NCBI GenBank assembly: GCA_958299035.1
Contig: CATQJL010000316.1
Location: 24,901,676-24,965,675 of the forward strand
Direction: 5' to 3'
DNA from: Cylicocyclus nassatus
Lineage: Eukaryota; Nematoda; Chromadorea; Rhabditida; Strongylidae
DNA: 64,000 nt
Shown here piece after piece: positions 42,901 through 55,149 of the stretch (position 1 is the first letter of the stretch; the number at the start of each line of letters is the position of its first letter). The notes beneath the pieces are model-generated. The model was not told where the DNA came from, ran no database searches, and saw only the letters and a list, made by a program, of their open reading frames with translations. Both the position numbers and the translations under genes were made by a program.

Positions 42901-45900
42901 TTGACGGGAAACTACTGGAGCCTGAAACAACTTTTTTCTAGCAATCAATCGATAATCGATTATGTAATCACCGTACCATAGAACTGTAGTGTGAAACAGA
43001 TTTTACTAGGACGGGTTCTTTTTCTTCCTTCTCGGAGAGGCTTTTCTCAAGCTTCTGAAAATTTATTTTGAGGTTCTTGAATTACCTAATGGCGACCTGA
43101 TCAAGGAAGTTTTTTCTATGGGGGGGGGGGGGGAGGGGGGAGGTAAAGCAAAAATAGAAACCAGTTCAAGGGACATTTTGCAGCGCCTTCTAATAACAGT
43201 TTGGGAAGTACCTTGAATTCTTCGGAAATCTGTCACATGCCAGGGCTCTGATCTCTAGAATGGCGAGAGTCACGTCTTTTCTCGAAGTGAGGGCGCAAAC
43301 CACGCCCCCTTCTTTGATAGAAAGCAAACCACGCCCCTTCCCCTGATAGAGTGCAAGCCACCCCTGCTTTTTCAAAAATGGCCATAAGATGAAAGGCATG
43401 AAACGCGAACGCCACACGTATTAATCGAAATCTCAATTCCGATGCCTTCTCCCAAGATTCTGACAAGTTGCCCCTCCCCCCTCCCCTCGTGTTTGTTTGA
43501 CAAAGCTGTGTACTTCTACAAAATTTTCGGATATTTTTTTATATTGAATCGTCAGAATTTGCAATAAAAAACAACGTCCACACTTTTATAATTATTAAAT
43601 CACTTCCAAAATCCCGTGATGTCTGGCTTTCTCTCAGCTCTCCCCTCCCCCAGCGTTTACCACAACAGTCAGCAGTCAGCTACCTTCTCTAGCCGCAGTT
43701 GATGCCGCTGTGCTTCTCTTTTGGCCACAGCCATCTGCAGAAAGACGGAAGTGTCGACGGAGATGTCGCTATCTTCATCGTCATGTGTCACTGTGCTTGT
43801 CACAATACTCGTTTCATCGCCAGCCAAACTCACTTGTTGTCGCTTTTTCCGTATGGATCTGGAAATGTACATTTAGAGGTTTCGCTTTTATGGGTAGATG
43901 AGCCATCGTGCGCAGAGACAGGACCCGTCGCGTTCTAATCAAAATAGCTTGTCCTCTGGAGAGACAGAAGAAGGTAAGAGTAACGGAAGCGAGTTTGATA
44001 GAAGAGATGCAGAAGCGTCCGCAAACGCGCCATGTCTCTGCGTGCGAATACCCGCTTATAAAAGTGCTCACTTGTAATGGCTGGTCTCATGTGGAATACC
44101 GACCGGTTCGGGAGTGTAGTGTTGGAGAACCACCAAGCAGATCTTAATCAGCATTTTTAGATTCAATACTTTTCTTCCCACTGGGGGAACGTTGATCGTA
44201 TATAGTTGCTGCTTCAGCGACACATGAAAAAACCAAAAAATTCAGTTACAAATCTCGCCCATACCGTATCCGAGCTGACCGACCAACCACCGTCCTTGAG
44301 TACGGTACTGAGCGAGAGTTTAGAGCTGAATTCTGTGGCTGCAGAACAATTTTGCCAGCCTTCCTCTCGAAAAAAACATACCGCCACAATCATTTTCATA
44401 GGAGTTGTGAAAAAAACGAGGTGTAGTAGCACGTTGCGATGAATGAGCAGACCGAAAGACACAAGGATAGAAAAGATAAATACGGACATAACCGGTCGAG
44501 CCGTCATATCGGCTGGCAGTGGAAGAAGACGATCTGAAAAAATTTGAAGGTGAACTTCAGAGACGGGTCTTGCAGGGATGGGAATATTATGCGGGAATAG
44601 GAGGGCTTTAACTAATTTACTGCCCTAGCGGCAGCTCTGGCTTCGTTTGCGACCAAGAATTCGACTTTCAAGTCTCGCCCAGACCGTATCCTAGCGACCA
44701 GCCCCGCCCCTGAGTACGGTAGTGGGCAAGGGTTAGGAGTTGGATTATTCTTCTTCGGACTAAATTTATGAGCTTCCGCTTGGGCAGTGGCTTAGCTGCT
44801 TCCCAGATGTAAAAGTCCGTACGAGTGTATGAAATTTCAAAAATGAAAAATGCACTTACCCGAGCTGAGGGCATTTATCATGCGCGAGCCAGGTAGAAAC
44901 GATGCCAGCACGGCTCCGGAGAGACCGCAAACTGCAGCCACGGTCAGCATATATCTGAAGACAATCTTTCATTTGGAGAAGAGGAAGTTTCTTGTGCAAA
45001 GCATGGTTGGATTAGCGCCAAAAGTCTTGGCTCGAATAAAAAAAAGGCAAAAGCAAGCGGGAAAGGCACACAAACAAAAAACTGAAAAAAAGGTGAACTA
45101 AATGGGAAAGCAGTGCACTTATTTTGCAACAAACCGCATGCGTTGAAAGCCGGCTTCATAGTGTGCTCTGAAGATAACAGAAATATTTTTAAACCCAGCC
45201 ATTTTCATGCGTTCCAGGCGGCACATACGCTACTGGTCCCAGGGAATGAGTTCGATATTGAGATAGAAATAAACGATAACACAGAATAGACAACAGATGA
45301 GGTGTTGTTAGAGGTTGGACATTACTTAGTCGGCAAGCAATTCTTACAAATATGAAACAAAAATTAGTTAGATATACGGGGCTGTGGAATATAAAATCAA
45401 TCAAACATAGATTTTAACACGAAGAAACCAAACTCAGATTTCAACAAAATGGTGAGTGACCATAAACATGCAATGATGAAAATGTTACTGGATAGGCAGC
45501 ACTACTTATTTTATAGCCAAGAGGTACAACCTTGAACTTTCGCCAAGTACCGTACTCTTTTCAAACCAATCAGCGTCTTCGAATGCGGCACTATACGAGA
45601 GTTGAAGTGGAACAGTCAGATATGAACAAGGCTGGTTTCCAGTCACTCCTCAAAAATTTTTGGGTAAGGAACTTAGCTCAAATCTGTGATGGAAAAACTA
45701 TACGTGATACAAGCTAGATTTCCGAACTTTTCCGAGGGTGCAGTTAATTGTCCTTCTAAAGAATCACAATTCTCTTCCGTACGAAGGCAATTACCAAAAC
45801 TGAATAATCTGGGTCTAACATGCATCAAATAGAACTGCAAGGAGAGAAGAAGAAGCACACTTTTGTGCTTCTACATACACAAACAGGTACAGACTTTTAT

Positions 45901-48693
45901 GAAACTATAAAAAGCTTACTAACTTGGCCGCGGGTACATTCAATACGCTGAACATCTCGGGCACAAGCACATTTTCGGGCAGTTTAGAGACATCTGTTGA
46001 AAGGCTGGAACATTTCATATTATAGGACCATGATAGTTAGATAGTATGTAATAGATGTTTTGGGCTCAAGTAAAATCCCGCCCGTACCGTATTTCTTTCA
46101 AGCGGACCAATCAGCGCTCATGGGCATACGGTATTGGGAGAAATTTTAGATTTGCACGGCCGCGAATGATATATGAGTTGGTGCTTGTGCAATGGCTTGA
46201 TGAAAAAATCTAGAAGGTTACGGCAGCATACGTTAGTATGGTGCACATTACCGTATGCTACCGTAACCACTGAGGACTTACCTGAAAATCATGACGACGA
46301 AGAAGAAGAACAACGAGAGGAAAGTCACTAGCGTTGGTAGAAGTGTAGACAGCTGTTTGCGTGGTGTTTTCGTCTCTTCAAAGAGGTAGGAAGTAGCATC
46401 AACGCCAGCAAATGCACACGACAGTGCACATATTGCCTTCAGAACCTGCATACAGTAAGTTTCGACCCGCTTTAGGCGGAAATTGGACTGGCGGGAGTCC
46501 GCCTCGCAACAGCTCGCGCCGTTTCGCAGCTACAGTATATCCTATCGTGCTGAGAACCCATGTCTGCGTCTCTTTAATCTCCTTAGCCTTTGCATGGCAA
46601 AATGCCAGCGCTATGCGCTCGCAAAGCCTCCAGCGATGCGCATGCGCTGCTCCAGTAGAATGTCTCGCCTAATCCGAGATGAAACCGACTGTAGAAGCAA
46701 CATGAATGTTCTACCCTAGAAAGGGTCAAAATAAAAGTTTCAACGGCCCAGAGATAAATTCTTGAGAAGTTTTCTTTGCAGTAAAAGCTTATTGAGCTTT
46801 TACATTGAAAAATTATTGAGAAAGTATTGCGCCAAGCACAAGAGTGATATTGACATTAGCTAGGACTGGGAAGAACGTGTCATAGACGCAGACATGGTCC
46901 TGTCACGATATGCAACTGCTGCGATGTCGCGCGCAGGCTGCTATGTGGACACCGCCTTCTTCTAGGCTTATTTCGGAGACAAACGATGATTGTAGTTTGT
47001 TTGAGTAGACTATTTTTTTGTATAGTCATAAAGATTATCGATAGTTTGCAAGTATGTTCAGCAAAGCAAGTTAGGGCGTATAATTTGCTTTTTTTAGGAG
47101 TTAAAGCCACTTAAACCTGGATGGTCATGTGACTACAATAGTAATTTGATTGAATAACGGCTGCTATATCCCCTGTTTGATTAGAATAATGAAACAAACT
47201 TACTCCATCGAATCCAAATCGGAAAAAATTGGCATCAATCCAATTTTGTGGATCCGCATGGAAAAATCCTACCATAGTACAGCTGGCTGTCATCAGGATA
47301 GCCACAACAACTAAGCAAAGCGAAACTGTACCGACGACCTGAAATTTGAAGGGCGTGAATTTTTACTGGTAAAAATAGTAAAAGAGTGTGAAGGTACCCG
47401 TAGATTACAGCAGAGGATAAGAAAAGTGATGACTACGGCAAATAATGCTGTGAAATCGTAATCGTCACTGATTATCCACAGTCCCGATTGATGATGGAGC
47501 AATTTTAGCGACATGTACGGGTGAAGAAAGCGACGAAATAAGAGATTCTGGAAAAAATCTAATACTTGAGATAACTTTCATACTGTCGTTTAACAGAGTG
47601 CCTTTGCGGTGCCAACAGCATTCGCGCGTATAATAGCCACAGTCGCGGCCAGTGATCATTTTTCACCGCAAGTGTTTGCTTGTCTAGCAGCACACTATAT
47701 AACTTGTCAAACTTGTCGGAGTAGAGCACACAAACACTGGCACGTTGCGCGCGACAAAATACGACGGCGCGGTTTTAGCTGTCTGCGTATATACTGCCTA
47801 CGTACTCTCTCTCTCCTTCCCTACCACGCTAGCTCCGATGCTTGAGCCGCGCCGCCTAATTGGACGCGGCGCGTACTTTTTCTGCGTCTGAAAACTAGGT
47901 GTTTTTTATGTATCTTCACTTACAATATGTTCGCTCCAAGCTCGACAGAGAACTGTGGAAATACAGACGGAGTCAAGGACGGCAGTCCAAGCGACGATGA
48001 ACGCAGGAAGTTCTCCAAGCATAACGTAAGTGAATTGGTAGAGGACACAGTTCTTTGGCAAGGCGCACGAGAGTTCGGTCAGATGTGCAGCTGAAAAAAC
48101 TGGTTTTCAAATTTATACTTTGGTAGATTTTGCAATGAAATGGTGCAGTTGCGGGTTGGCAACAATTGCGCGCAGAAACTGGATAGAGGGCTTTTCACGC
48201 GCAATTGTTCATCGCAAGAACACATACTAACAGTAAAAGCTACACAGATACACCTAAATGATGTTTTTGCTCCAGCATTTCCTAGATTTTCATTTCTTAA
48301 AAGTCAAAAATTTCTTGATGAAGCTATTCGTGATTATTTGAACTACTAATATTCCAAATGAGTTTTCTCTGGTCAAAAAAAAACAGACAGTTTTTTCCTC
48401 TAAAAATGAAAAATAAGACTCACATGCTAGCAATACCACTATGAAAGTAATTAGCACGGCCAGTAAGGTCGATGGTCCAGCCAGACTGGTCAATGAGAAC
48501 GGCATCAGCACGAATATAAGCAGAGGGACGGAGCAGGTGCATACTGCAAAACATTTGAATATTTCTGAACTCTTGAACTTGGCTATGACTCACCAAGAGC
48601 TATGGTCATCGGCAATCCGAGAGAGCGACTGAACTCTGAGTGATGCAGAAACTGCTCGGTCACTTTCTTCTGCCTCAACAGAACACCCAGCAT
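39907..48693 (-). CDS. SLC7/CAT-type cationic amino-acid transporter-like protein, 19 exons, about 705 aa
   Basis: Multi-pass plasma-membrane carrier of the CAT branch. Exons (minus): 48693-48594, 48543-48424, 48090-47924, 47547-47398, 47338-47204, 46445-46282, 46004-45954, 45167-45135, 44954-44860, 44533-44382, 44142-44072, 43858-43684, 43054-42977, 42921-42849, 42689-42572, 41828-41747, 41695-41601, 40808-40687, 40043-39907. CAT-like landmarks in order: CALPKNCVLYQFTYVMLGELPAF, AFAGVDATSYLFEETKTPRK, YMLTVAAVCGLSGAVLASFLPGSRMINAL, ADMTARPVM, ICLVVLQHYTPEPVG, a long charged cytoplasmic loop (exons 12-15), VPLFPYVSYLTLFV and IGLVLYFIYGV. The glycine-rich TM1 motif usual in this family (GVGxxxGAGIY) reads LVCTCSVPLLIF here, so transport may be altered. 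The donor of exon 7 is uncertain (45954, or 45920 with a phase problem). Confidence 0.85.
40063..40517. repeat. Palindromic MITE in transporter intron 18
   Basis: GGCACCGTCCACTCAAAATGAGGGTGATGAG at the left is repeated inverted as CTCATCACCCTCATTTTGAGTGTACGGTGCC at the right, with GGTAGAATAGCGG and its inverse inside. Confidence 0.75.
41240..41420. repeat. Palindromic MITE (CTTTGATTCAACTGGC family, copy 1)
   Basis: Ends CCTTTGATTCAACTGGCTTG and CAAGCC..AGTTGAATCAAAGG-type inverse; AGGTGGGGCTTCG..CGAAGCCCC-like pairing. Shares sequence with 53450-53630. Lies in transporter intron 17. Confidence 0.65.
43120..43140 (+). repeat. G homopolymer (G14 then GA(G6))
   Basis: An uninterrupted G run in transporter intron 12, one of several mono-G/mono-C tracts of nine or more in the window. 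Confidence 0.8.
44235..44330. repeat. Short palindromic MITE (CCGTACT family)
   Basis: AATCTCGCCCATACCGTATCC and TACGGTACTGAGCGAGAGTTT form inverted ends. Transporter intron 10. Similar copies at 44665-44745, 45525-45612, 46065-46155. Confidence 0.55.
44665..44745. repeat. Short palindromic MITE (CCGTACT family)
   Basis: TCTCGCCCAGACCGTATCC and GAGTACGGTAGTGGGC.. inverted ends; transporter intron 9. Confidence 0.55.
45525..45612. repeat. Short palindromic MITE (CCGTACT family)
   Basis: ACTTTCGCCAAGTACCGTACTC and GCGGCACTATACGAGAGTTG ends, with AACCAATCAGCG inside as in the 46065 copy; transporter intron 7. Confidence 0.5.
46065..46155. repeat. Short palindromic MITE (CCGTACT family)
   Basis: AATCCCGCCCGTACCGTATT and ATACGGTATTGGGAGAAATTT ends, with GACCAATCAGCGCTC inside; transporter intron 6. 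Confidence 0.55.
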
Positions 48694-48696
48694 TTT

Positions 48697-49079
48697 CTGC
48701 AAATAAAATCATTGTGCCGCAACAAAGATAAACACGAAAGCGTTATGCTAGCTAGCATTGCATGGTAAAGACAATGGGTGATAATTAGAACGGCGGAGAC
48801 TTCTGAATCAGTTGCCATTACAAATATAATAGAATTGATTGAACTTATGAGTGGGCACCAGGGCTCGACACGAGTGGCACCAGAAAAATCTCAAACAACC
48901 CCCTCCCCTTTGACGCTACTTCCTGAACGAATAAAAATCCTCAAAAAAGAGATTCGGCTAAAAAACGTCGCAATTTTTACCAAATACGATATCCAGTTTG
49001 ACCCGGTGCCAGCTGTGCCGTATTCTGATGAGCACTCGTGTAAAGGCAGCTCTCACAAGGGAAGGATAATTGGTCGAAG
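48697..49079. other. Transporter 5' flank
   Basis: A TTTTCTGC/GCAG acceptor lies just before the minus-strand ATG (48698-48697), so upstream leader sequence is probably removed by trans- or cis-splicing. No other gene seen. Confidence 0.4.
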
Positions 49080-49500
49080 TGGCCTTTAGAGATGAGTTGT
49101 ATACCATGATGGAGGGCACAAAACGCTAACTCCAATTCTGTCTTCCTTGTCTGCGGCGCATTCCTGGACGAGGAGTTATGAGCGTTTAAAGGAGCAAAAA
49201 ATGAGTGTTTTTCTGGGATAAAAACAGTGGCTAAAATTCTCCCAGCGCCTGTATGAGGCAGCCGGAGTAATATCTCATCTAAGAGTACATATTTTATAGA
49301 GTGCTGAGATTACCACTGGTTTATTTGAGCGCTAGGAATAATGTTACTACTGTTTTTATGTTATTCGCACGTTTAATTTTTTTCTCCAGTAAACGCTCAT
49401 TAGTTTTCGTCCATAAACGCGCCGCAGATAAGGAAGACAGATTTGGAATCAGCGTTTTATGCCCTCCAACATGGTATACAAATCGTCGCAAAAGTCACTT
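49080..49500. repeat. Foldback element
   Basis: TGTATACCATGATGGAGGGCA..AACGC on the left and GCGTTTTATGCCCTCCAACATGGTATACAA on the right are inverted; inner pairing CTGTCTTCCTTGTCTGCGGCGC / GCGCCGCAGATAAGGAAGACAG. Its ends share the TGGTATAC..GAATCAGCG theme of the larger 50757-52965 element. Confidence 0.7.
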
Positions 49501-50756
49501 TCTGACCATCCTTCCCTTGTCAGACTTACTGTGTAGAATTTGAGATACTAGCTACGGAAACAATTCAAATTATCCTGAGAAACAACTTTGCTTTACCTTG
49601 TACAAGACGCACTCTCCCCCCCCCCCTTCCTCTTCGAGATGTCTTATGCAAAAGTATTTTCTTTCATTTGTGAGTAATAGAATATTTCCATGATTATTTG
49701 ATCATCATCTTTTGGAATTGTTGGCTTTTAGGTTTCCTTCTCTTTTCTTTTTTTCTCGTAATCTGAGTAAGGTAGAGAATTCGATATCATCCAAAAACTG
49801 TAAGCCCCTATTGACCGAACAAATTCTAACGCAGTGGGAGGAGTTGCTGTGAGTGTGCACTATCTAAAAAAATCATAATTTTTTTTGAAAAGTGTAATAA
49901 TGGCGATTTTGAAGTAAACTAGAGTAAAGGACAGTGAAACGATTTGAACAAGAGACTTCAACCTCAGAAAAAAACTCTTCACTATCAACTTGCGTACTGT
50001 CATGAGATTTTTGAAAAGCTGGTACTCTAGAATGAGCGGGCCAACAAGATTATTTTTTGCGAATATTAAGCTTGTAGACTCTTGGTAGTTCTGCCCCACT
50101 TTGGAATTGTCTTCCCATCGAATAAGATAGGATTATGGAGTTTATGAAGTACATCGAACTTGTACTACTACTTCTCTGACTGGTTCTAGCATATCGAAGT
50201 AGAAAATGAATGGAATCATTCATCACTCATTGCTTGATGATCTACGGATTCGTACAAGAAATTGCAAATATTACGAAAAAAGGTCAACCGTCGTTGAAGT
50301 GTCGTATTACCTGGCGTTTCTGAGACTGAAGTATGTGACTGTGGATTTTCTCTTTGCAAGTCGTTTCCGCTAAGATTGTTGCCACAAAGAGAATCTATTT
50401 TACAAAAATGTACAAAATTTCTTCAAACTCAAGCCCGTTTGTGTCGTTTTACCTATAGTTATCGGGAAAAACTGAAACCCTTCGCATTTGCAAGAAGGGG
50501 AAGAAAAAGGTAAGCTAGAGTGCTTCACATTACTTTTTTGTCGAGGAGGCACTTAAGTGTTCTTCCAAGACTGGAAGGACAGTCGAGTCTACTGCACTAG
50601 TCCATCAAATCGGAAATTAAATTTTTTATATCTCACTAGTAATGGAAATAGTGAAAAAACATGCTGCACATAACCTTAACCTAGATGCAGACATAGAATG
50701 AAAAGAAGGAAGGGGGATGGTGGGAAGGGCGGGGTAGCTCCGCTGAAAACACATCT
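49501..50756. other. Intergenic, no gene seen
   Basis: AT-rich; a C-run near 49614-49626. No supported exons. Confidence 0.4.
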
Positions 50757-52965
50757 TACAAGGGACGATACTCAATGTCCGTGGCCTTTCAAAACGTGAT
50801 TCATACCATTACACTCGTCTTCGAACGCTGATTCCGAATCTGCCTTCCGTTTCTGCTAATCGTTTCTCTGAAAGAAGTTATGGCCTAATTTTGAGCCAAG
50901 TTTGGCTGCTCAAGGGAAATATGGTCATTGGAACGGCCTGTGCCGCGGCCGCTTTCTGGTCTAGTGGTTAGTGCAATAGCCTTGTAAGTTGATGCAGGTG
51001 TACGTTCAAACCAGGGTCAAGCGTGTGATGCGACTGTCGCAACGGGGGGTCGTAAAGGGGGCCTACGGTGAGGGGGGGAGGGTCTTAAGAGGGGGTAGTT
51101 TGGATAAAAAACTGTACGATTGAAAGCAAATCAAATAGCAAGTTATCACATGTACTTAACAATAAATTCATGGAATGCCGTGTACCAATGTTTCAAATAA
51201 AAACGAGTGAACAATAATTTGAAAACATTTGCAAGCGTAGAAATTCGCTTCATTTGCTGCACTTTTGAAAAAAATTTTTTCATGGGAATCGCTATTTCTC
51301 CCGCAAAATATTGTCTCAAACGAGGATCGAACCTTGCTGGCATGACTAAAATCCAAAAAATAAACACTTTAAGAAGCTCAAGTGCTACTAAAGGCATGTA
51401 TGTGTGATAAAGATGTTGGATGTACCGGTTGGTGTAGACATCCTGTTTCCGAAGGCTCACTGAAGACTCGCACACTCGACAAAAGCGCACATATAGATCA
51501 ACGATGACAATCAATAATTCGTAAATCTTTTTGTAATGCCATTTATGCGGCCCTTACAATTTATGTGTACTTTAGATAAGCCCTGCTACTGCTGTGCGAA
51601 ATCTGGTGTTTTTTATAAATTGCGGATTTTCTTATGATTTTATGTATAGTAGCAAAAAATGAGAAAAGGGGGGTCGTATCTGCGCCTGATCTAAATTTCT
51701 CCGGAGCTATTGAAGCTTGTTAGCTGCAAACTTGCTGTAATACGAGGCCATCCCTCTAGTTTTTATCATAAGAATTTCAGGATGTTTTATAATTTCTCTT
51801 GTAAGTTACAAAATTTTAAGCTCAAAAATCCCAGTTTTTGCTTTTTAGGATCGCATCTAAATTTGCGAGAGCCTGATCTAAATTTTTTCGAGCTTACTGC
51901 TCCTCAAGGGCTGAAACTTTTTCTATGAATAGTGTGCGCACTATTCTACAGAACCTGTGTTTTGCAGCCTCTCAGTCTTTTCCTGGCCTTGATTACGAAA
52001 TTTCAAACTACCATGCTCATGCACGTTCTTGACGTCGTTCTGGACGGCGCTCAAGCGGTTTTTTTCGCGGGAAAAACTGTGGAAGAGGTAAGAACTGAGC
52101 TTCTTAGTCGAAAACATCTTTTATACAAGAGTGTCATTTTGTTCTCCGTGTAAAAATTTGTGTCGCATACGGGAATCGAATTCGCTGGTCTGAAGTATGC
52201 CTGAAAATTCAAAAGTAAACTTGCAGAATCTCAAACATTATTGAAAGTGTGTATATGTGCTAGAGATGCTGAGCGCACCCATTGGCCTAGAAATTCTGCT
52301 TCCGAAACCTCACTGAAGTTCCCACGCAGGTGTTTTTTGAGATTGACATTCGTTTATGCAGCTTACCGCGAGAAATGTGGGCAGGGGAGGTAAGGGCATA
52401 GATGGGGGAGGGGGAGGGGGGGGGGGTGGTCGTACGAATGGGTACCTTCAAGGGGGGGGGTCGTAAATGAGGGTCCAGGACCGCATCAACACGCTTGACT
52501 CTGGTTCAAACCCCTTTGTGTTTCTACTTTTGCATTACCACAATTAAGCTTGTTCGAGAAAATTTACTTGAGCTATGATCATTGGATACAATTTAGCGCA
52601 AATAGTAATCATTTTTTCCGAATTTCCACTTTTTTCAAAGAGTAAAGGCGTTCAGTTAGCTCGATGATGCGAATGAAGGTTAATTGAGGTAATGCAAAAC
52701 TGAAAAACACGAAAGGATTTGAAATTGAAACTGCATCAACTCATGGGGCCATCTCACTAAACACTAGACCACATTGCACCGGTAGCGCTGGCGCTCCGAC
52801 CATATTTCACTAGGCATCCACAATCCGCGCGATCCATTATAACATTTTTGAAGCGATTAGCAGAAACAGAAGTCAGATTCGGAATCAGTGCTCCAAGATG
52901 ACTGTAATGGTATACATATCATCTCAAAAGGCCACGGACACCGAGTATCGTTTTCTTGTTAGTGA
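50757..52965. repeat. Large composite foldback element (about 2.2 kb)
   Basis: Outer arms: TGTCCGTGGCCTTTCAAAA..CTGATTCCGAATCTG..TTTCTGCTAATCG at 50775-50860 and the inverse at 52852-52950. Inner inverted pair: tRNA-like B-box and GGTCAAGCGTGT (50995-51032) versus ACACGCTTGACTCTGGTTCAAACC (52490-52513). Two direct copies of a block containing a GGATCGAACC/GAATCGAATTC element occur at about 51310-51490 and 52160-52330. G-rich runs sit at 51060-51090 and 52385-52465. Open frames inside (to 122 aa) lack domains. Confidence 0.6.
50954..51022 (+). ncRNA. tRNA-like sequence (SINE head or pseudo-tRNA)
   Basis: TCTGGTCTAGTGGTTAGTGC resembles the 5' half of a tRNA with an A box, and GTTCAAACCAG resembles a B box about 40 bp on. 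The anticodon stem is not convincing. Lies in the arm of the composite foldback. Confidence 0.35.
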
Positions 52966-53449
52966 AAAGAATGATTTACAGAAAGAAACTGAATGATTCG
53001 AAATTGAGACCACGGAAACTCCATTTTCGAAAAAATCTTTTTCAGAGTCATTTTTCGATATGAATTTAGAAGTTGGATAAAAACCGAAGCTGAAAACTGA
53101 CGGTTATTATCAGAAAATTAAGCAAAGGATTTTCAAAGCTATGGAAATTCTTTGATAAAGCTAGAGTCGGAGGAGGCGAGAAGTAGCTAAACAAAGGACT
53201 TGTTTGTACTTCTGACAAAAGAAAAAAATCTTTGCGAGGGTGTGAGAACACTTGAGTGCCTGGTGTGTCTGAGTGCATTGAGTGTCTGAGTGCTTCAATA
53301 ATAACAATTTGAAGCTTAGAAATAGTGAGAAGTGGAGAAACATTGCTTCATTTTTTGTCAATGTAGTCTGAATTCTCAGATTGTCAACGCTTAGATGCTC
53401 TTAAAACTTCTCTACCAAAAATTATCAAATGTGTTTTTCAAACGATAAT
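52966..53449. other. Intergenic, no gene seen
   Basis: Contains a small repeat of TGAGTGC(A/T)TTGAGTG near 53255-53300. No exon supported. Confidence 0.4.
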
Positions 53450-53630
53450 CACCCTTTGATTTAACTGACTTGGCAGCTGGAAGGCGGGGCTTCGTGATTC
53501 AGTTAATGTGTAATGATCAGAGAGCATGTGCGCGGGAGAGAGGTAGATGCGTCGCGGGTGCGAGCGGTCTTAATTAGGTCACAAAGCTCCGCCTTCCAGG
53601 GGCCAAGCCAGATGAATAAAGGTTACGTCG
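53450..53630. repeat. Palindromic MITE (CTTTGATTCAACTGGC family, copy 2)
   Basis: CCCTTTGATTTAACTGACTTGG..GCTGGAAGGCGGGGCTTCG and inverse end; matches 41240-41420 over its length including AATGATCAGAGA. Confidence 0.65.
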
Positions 53631-55140
53631 CTATGGAAATTTGTTGCAACTGAATTTTTTTTTTGCAAAAGTAAGCGATAATATACTGTTTCTGTAACGA
53701 AAAACTTCCTAATACTAATCCAGTGTGTGAAAATATTTCAGACAACTAGGTGGGATATTTTATGAAATTAAAACTGTTTATTCTGTTGTGATATTTACGT
53801 CGCGACGAAAAAATCCGTCGCATCCCGTTGCCCAAAAATTGGATAAGAGCAGGGTTTACTTTAGAATTCTAAAGTTCAGATTTTTTGAGTGCAAACGACT
53901 GAAAATGCTAAAAATTTGCCATCATTCAATCACAGCTGCAAAAAAACAAATAATAAAAATGAGTAATTTTTCTAATGAACTCTGAGAATTATGTGGATGA
54001 GTCAGTTCTCAAAATGTTTTCCAAGTAGTTAGTTATTTGAGTCCTCAGGCCGGGTAAGGGACTATACGTCGCCGATAGACTCCGCCCTGCGCGGGCAGAT
54101 GGTACAAATCTGTAGTTTCTTTGATATGTGGAGCTGCGTCATCTGTTGCAGATGTCGCGTGGGACCACCGCTTTCGGCGATTTATAGTCCCACCCCTTCA
54201 TAACTGAGTGAAATAAAAAGCAATGAGTAACACAAAGGGGAGAACATAGAACATAGAACAAAAAAAAATGGCGTGACACTTGCTTACACTATTCCTCCCC
54301 CCTCCGGTCCCCCCCCCCCCCCACCCTCCTCACTCGCATCAGCAGCTGCTGCAGAAGAGAGTGTCTGTTGTGATTCTCAACATCTTCTAAGCTTCGAAAA
54401 TGAGGCAAAACTCGTTTTGGCCAGGGTCCCGGCTTCACTGAATCGCGCTCTAATTGGCTAAGCCTCAAAACCATGTTATACACATCAGGAATGGAAAAAA
54501 ACATCTGAGAGAGCTCAGCAAGAAGCATTTTTAAGCTTCTGCGCGATTTCAGCAACATGAAATGTTAAACAGCCCTCCCCCCTGGGCTTTTGTTAAAGCC
54601 TCTTTTCGATAGGGGAAGTTTCAATTTGTGAAGTGGAAATGACGCACGCAATCACGGCACATTCGCAATTTTGAAGTTCTCTCGACTGCATGCGACGAGG
54701 AGAGGAGCGAAAGCAACTTCTAAAAAAAATCCCATTTCTAGAAAGAGGGAGAGCGAGCAGCGAGCGGCAGTCCGTGGGATGATTACATTTTCTAAATGAT
54801 ACGCATATGGAAACATTTCATACATATGTAGGTGACGTGAACTTTCAGCTGTCCTAAGGAAAAACCTACTGCAAGTGACAGTCCTAAGCTTTCATTTATT
54901 GAGATTACTCATTTCGTTCGTGCATTTCAAGAACAGACGCAACGAGGTGCGACACTAGTATTTTTTTTCAGAAAAGAGAAAATTTGGAAAATAATTAGGA
55001 ACCTGTTACAACAAAATTTTTGAATTCGTAAAATCCAAATGAATCCATTTGATATAGTGCCAAAAAGGGGGAAAAATTGTACAATTCTTGCCAATGCTCA
55101 AACAAATGTTGTTTTTCTTATGGCACACGCTATACTTGTT
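53631..55140. other. Intergenic with C-tract
   Basis: A C16-type run at 54310-54325 beside CTCCTCACTCGCATCAGCAGC. A GGGACTATACGTCGCC / GGCGATTTATAGTCCC pair at 54058-54190 forms a small palindromic element. No gene. Confidence 0.45.
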
Positions 55141-55149
55141 CATATGACC

